From Falsiroseomonas sp. (GTDB taxonomy: Bacteria > Pseudomonadota > Alphaproteobacteria > Acetobacterales > Acetobacteraceae): a stretch of DNA of 64,000 nucleotides. Positions 61,944-64,000 of this stretch are shown piece after piece; position 1 is the first letter of the stretch; each line of letters opens with the position of its first letter. The stretch lies in the NCBI RefSeq assembly GCF_030695085.1, contig NZ_JAUYTS010000228.1, positions 1 to 64,000 of the forward strand. The letters are read 5' to 3'. A program made the translations under genes and the position numbers. The notes beneath the pieces were generated by a model. It searched no databases, was not told the origin of the DNA, and saw only the letters and a list, made by a program, of their open reading frames with translations.

Positions 61944-63299
61944 TCAGGCGGCGTCGAAGGTGACCGGGAAATGCACCGGGAAGGGCGTGCCGGCGCCATC
62001 CACCGGGCCGGCGCGGCGCAGCCCTGGCTGGCGCAGCAGCGGCTTCAGTAGCTGCGGGATGACAGCCTGGTTGATATGCGCGCCGAAGCAGGTGTGCATG
62101 CCGTAGCCCCAGAGGATATAGGCTTCCGCCCCGCGCCCGGCGCGGAAATCCTCGGGCCGGTCATGCGCGATGGGGTCGAACATGGCGGAGAGGTTGGCGG
62201 CCAGCACCATGGCGCCGGCGGGCACGCGCTGCGCCCGCAAGGTGCCGCGCGCGATCACCGTCTCCCGCACCGCGCGGCGATAGATGAAGGGGTTCACCGG
62301 GTCGAAGCGCAGCGCCTCCCACAGCAAGGCCGCGAGCGCGGCATCGTCATCGGCGCGGGCGGCGGCCTGGGCGGCGGCCAATGCCTCCGGCCGGTCCAGC
62401 AGCGTGTCCAGCGCCTTGACGCTCGCCTTGGACAGGGTGGGCACCAGCCCGATCAGCAGGCCGATCACATTGTTGCGGATGCCGAGGTCGTCCATCCCCG
62501 GCGCGCCGGCCGCCTGCAACGCCAGGCAGCGATCCAGCACCTGGTCCGTGCCGGTTGGCTGCGCCTTGCGCGCCGCGATGGTGGCATCGAGGTAGCCGCG
62601 GCAGGCGCTGGCGGAGTCCATCGCCGCGCGCGTCACCGCCTCCTCCCCCGCCAGGTCCACGAACAGGTACCAGAACATCCGCGTGGTCCAGTCGGCCATG
62701 ACAGGGCCGGAGGGGCCGGGCGTGCCGAAATAATGGCCGAGCAAGCCGGTCAGCACCGGCAGCGTCAGCGCCTCCGGCACGTCGATCCGCCCGCCGGAAG
62801 CGGCGACGATCGCCTCCGCCTGCTGCGCCACATAGGGGATGACGATCTCCGGCACGTCGCTGCGCCGCACCGCGAGGCGCATGTTGGAGACATCGCGCGT
62901 ATAGGCGGAGCTGTCCTGCATGCCGAGGAAGAAGTTCTCGCCATCGGTGATGGCGCGCATCTTCGGCTCATACACCACGGCGAAATCGGCCTCGCGCTCC
63001 AGCACCTCCGTCACATCGGCGTGGCGGGTGACGATGACGGTGCCGGTATTCTCGTAGGCCGCGATCAGCTTGCGCTTCAGCGCCAGGTTCGGCCGCGCCG
63101 CGCGCAGCAGGGCGAAGATCAGGCGCTGATTCTCGGTGGTGCCGAGCATCGCCGCGATGCGCTGCCCGCGGCCCTCCGCGCCGCCGGAATAGGCCCGCGC
63201 GCCGCGCGCCGCCAGCCTGCCCGCCGCCCCCAGCGCGGCGCCCGCCATGCCGAGCCGCACCCCGGTCGCGCGCGCGGCATTGCCGAAGAAGCCGCTCAT
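61944..63299 (-). CDS. Cytochrome P450 with an atypical I helix
   Basis: The 451-residue P450 has the heme-binding segment LWGYGMHTCFGAHIN (Cys404) and ExxR as E328-A-L-R331. The I-helix region around residues 274-292 reads IRNNVIGLLIGLVPTLSKAS, where the usual acid-Thr pair (AGxDT) is replaced by Val-Pro-Thr. This recalls peroxide-using P450s more than O2-reductase systems. The N-terminus has a hydrophobic Ala/Gly-rich stretch of about 30 residues. No ferredoxin or reductase gene is near. It overlaps the peroxidase gene by ATGA. Confidence 0.88.
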   Translation of the reverse strand: MSGFFGNAARATGVRLGMAGAALGAAGRLAARGARAYSGGAEGRGQRIAAMLGTTENQRLIFALLRAARPNLALKRKLIAAYENTGTVIVTRHADVTEVLEREADFAVVYEPKMRAITDGENFFLGMQDSSAYTRDVSNMRLAVRRSDVPEIVIPYVAQQAEAIVAASGGRIDVPEALTLPVLTGLLGHYFGTPGPSGPVMADWTTRMFWYLFVDLAGEEAVTRAAMDSASACRGYLDATIAARKAQPTGTDQVLDRCLALQAAGAPGMDDLGIRNNVIGLLIGLVPTLSKASVKALDTLLDRPEALAAAQAAARADDDAALAALLWEALRFDPVNPFIYRRAVRETVIARGTLRAQRVPAGAMVLAANLSAMFDPIAHDRPEDFRAGRGAEAYILWGYGMHTCFGAHINQAVIPQLLKPLLRQPGLRRAGPVDGAGTPFPVHFPVTFDAA

Positions 63300-64000
63300 G
63301 TCGGGTCCACGATTCCGGCGGCGATCATGCGCAGCGCCGTCATGCTCGCGGTGAAGAAATACTCGCCGCCGCGCGTCTCGACGAATTGCGGCAGGCGGTC
63401 GCAGATGAAGGGCGGCTTGTCGCCGGCCGGGTCCGCGGCGATGACGAATTTGGCCTCCGGCCCGTGATTGCCGACGATCGGGCAGGTGTCGTTGCCGGTG
63501 TGGAAGTCCAGCCCGTACTGCATCCATTGCTGCTGGATGAATTCGAATTGCCGGAACAGGTTGGCGCAGGTCGCCAGCATGACGATGCCATGTTCCTGGT
63601 CATCCGTCGTCGCCCCAGGCACCGCCTCCCCATAAGGCAGGCCGCGGCGCAGGATGCGGCGGCGGTTGTTGAGGACGGAGCCGTTGAGCTGCTTCGGGTC
63701 GTTGGAGGCCAGCAGCGGGTCCATCATGTCCCGCGTGTTGGACCGCCGCAGATGCGATCCGAAGGGGCATTTGGCGCCATGCGGGTCGCTGCGGAAGGTG
63801 AAATCCACCATCTCCCGCGCCAGCGCGGCGAGCGTTGCCTTGTCCGCCCGCTTCTCGGCCTCGGCACGGCGGTTCTGGAAGGCGCGCCATTCGGCATAGG
63901 TGCCGGCCGCCATCAGTGGCACGCCATCGGACCATCGGCCGGCGATCTTCGCCTTCAGCGTCTCGCAGGCTTCCTCCTGCGGCACCTGCATCACGGCGGC
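63296..64000 (-). CDS. DyP-type heme peroxidase, C-terminal part
   Basis: The frame runs off the right edge, so the N-terminal part, including the usual GXXDG region, is outside. The visible 235 residues or so have CPFGSHLRRSNTRD (candidate proximal His in SHLRR), RRRILRRGLPYGEAVPG, GIVMLATCANLFRQFEFIQQQWMQYG and FHTGNDTCPIVGNHG. These are features of DyP-like peroxidases. Coupling by ATGA to the P450 gene suggests shared function, for instance peroxide-driven oxidation. Confidence 0.82.
   Translation of the reverse strand, partial: AAVMQVPQEEACETLKAKIAGRWSDGVPLMAAGTYAEWRAFQNRRAEAEKRADKATLAALAREMVDFTFRSDPHGAKCPFGSHLRRSNTRDMMDPLLASNDPKQLNGSVLNNRRRILRRGLPYGEAVPGATTDDQEHGIVMLATCANLFRQFEFIQQQWMQYGLDFHTGNDTCPIVGNHGPEAKFVIAADPAGDKPPFICDRLPQFVETRGGEYFFTASMTALRMIAAGIVDPT

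Overview
The window is high-GC DNA that reads like an alphaproteobacterium of the Acetobacteraceae (Roseomonas-like), probably an aerobic anoxygenic phototroph. The basis is the codon bias, the spheroidene/spirilloxanthin-type carotenoid genes crtC and crtD, a ppsR-bacteriophytochrome-heme oxygenase operon, several Bug/TctC-type receptors and duplicated HyuA/HyuB genes. No tool was run. Family calls come from motifs and recognisable sequence, and species assignment is inference.

Positions 1-6044 are the end of an integrative conjugative element. They carry the mating-pore genes trbJ (cut by the window edge), trbL, trbF, trbG and trbI, a DUF2274 gene and an opposing LysR regulator. A 321-bp gene-free end follows, with short direct repeats and hairpins, and abuts the 3' end of tRNA-Arg(CCG) at 6045-6121. 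That is the usual attachment-site geometry.

Positions 6267-10509 hold a cytosine-deaminase-like amidohydrolase, a questin-oxidase-like protein, a class II aldolase and a dihydroxyphthalate-decarboxylase-like/periplasmic-binding-fold protein. Positions 10514-18213 form the photosynthesis-related block: a c-type cytochrome, a small membrane protein, crtC-crtD, and divergently ppsR-bphP-hmuO. A perfect TGT-N12-ACA PpsR operator overlaps the predicted crtD -35 box. The phytochrome ends in PAS and helical segments and shows no histidine-kinase motifs, so it probably acts directly on PpsR.

Positions 18369-24967 hold two small-acid modules built around Bug receptors. The first is Bug plus a LigI-like hydrolase, with a convergent IclR gene. 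The second is Bug, mesaconyl/itaconyl-CoA hydratase-like protein, family III CoA transferase and CitE-like lyase, all translationally coupled, consistent with use of a C5 dicarboxylate. Positions 24968-33211 form one leftward operon: CoA transferase, a crotonase lacking both catalytic glutamates, two tandem paralogous binding proteins, a double-length permease, an ATPase and a frameshifted MFS gene. It is divergent from a GntR-led set at 33342-38633 (TIM-barrel isomerase, enolase-superfamily enzyme, Bug, GAF protein, ketopantoate-reductase-like enzyme).

Positions 38902-45484 carry a gamma-glutamyltransferase-like hydrolase, an MFS transporter and an Opu-type ABC importer. Positions 45627-56366 are an eight-gene leftward operon that joins a Dpp/Opp importer with two family 5 binding proteins and one HyuA/HyuB pair. 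A second HyuA/HyuB pair with an SDR diverges from it (56512-61285) and ends in a shared convergent terminator. The right edge holds a carboxymuconolactone-decarboxylase-family protein, an atypical P450 and the end of a DyP-type peroxidase gene. Overall the region is dense, tightly coupled catabolic and uptake territory next to a mobile element and a light-control module.
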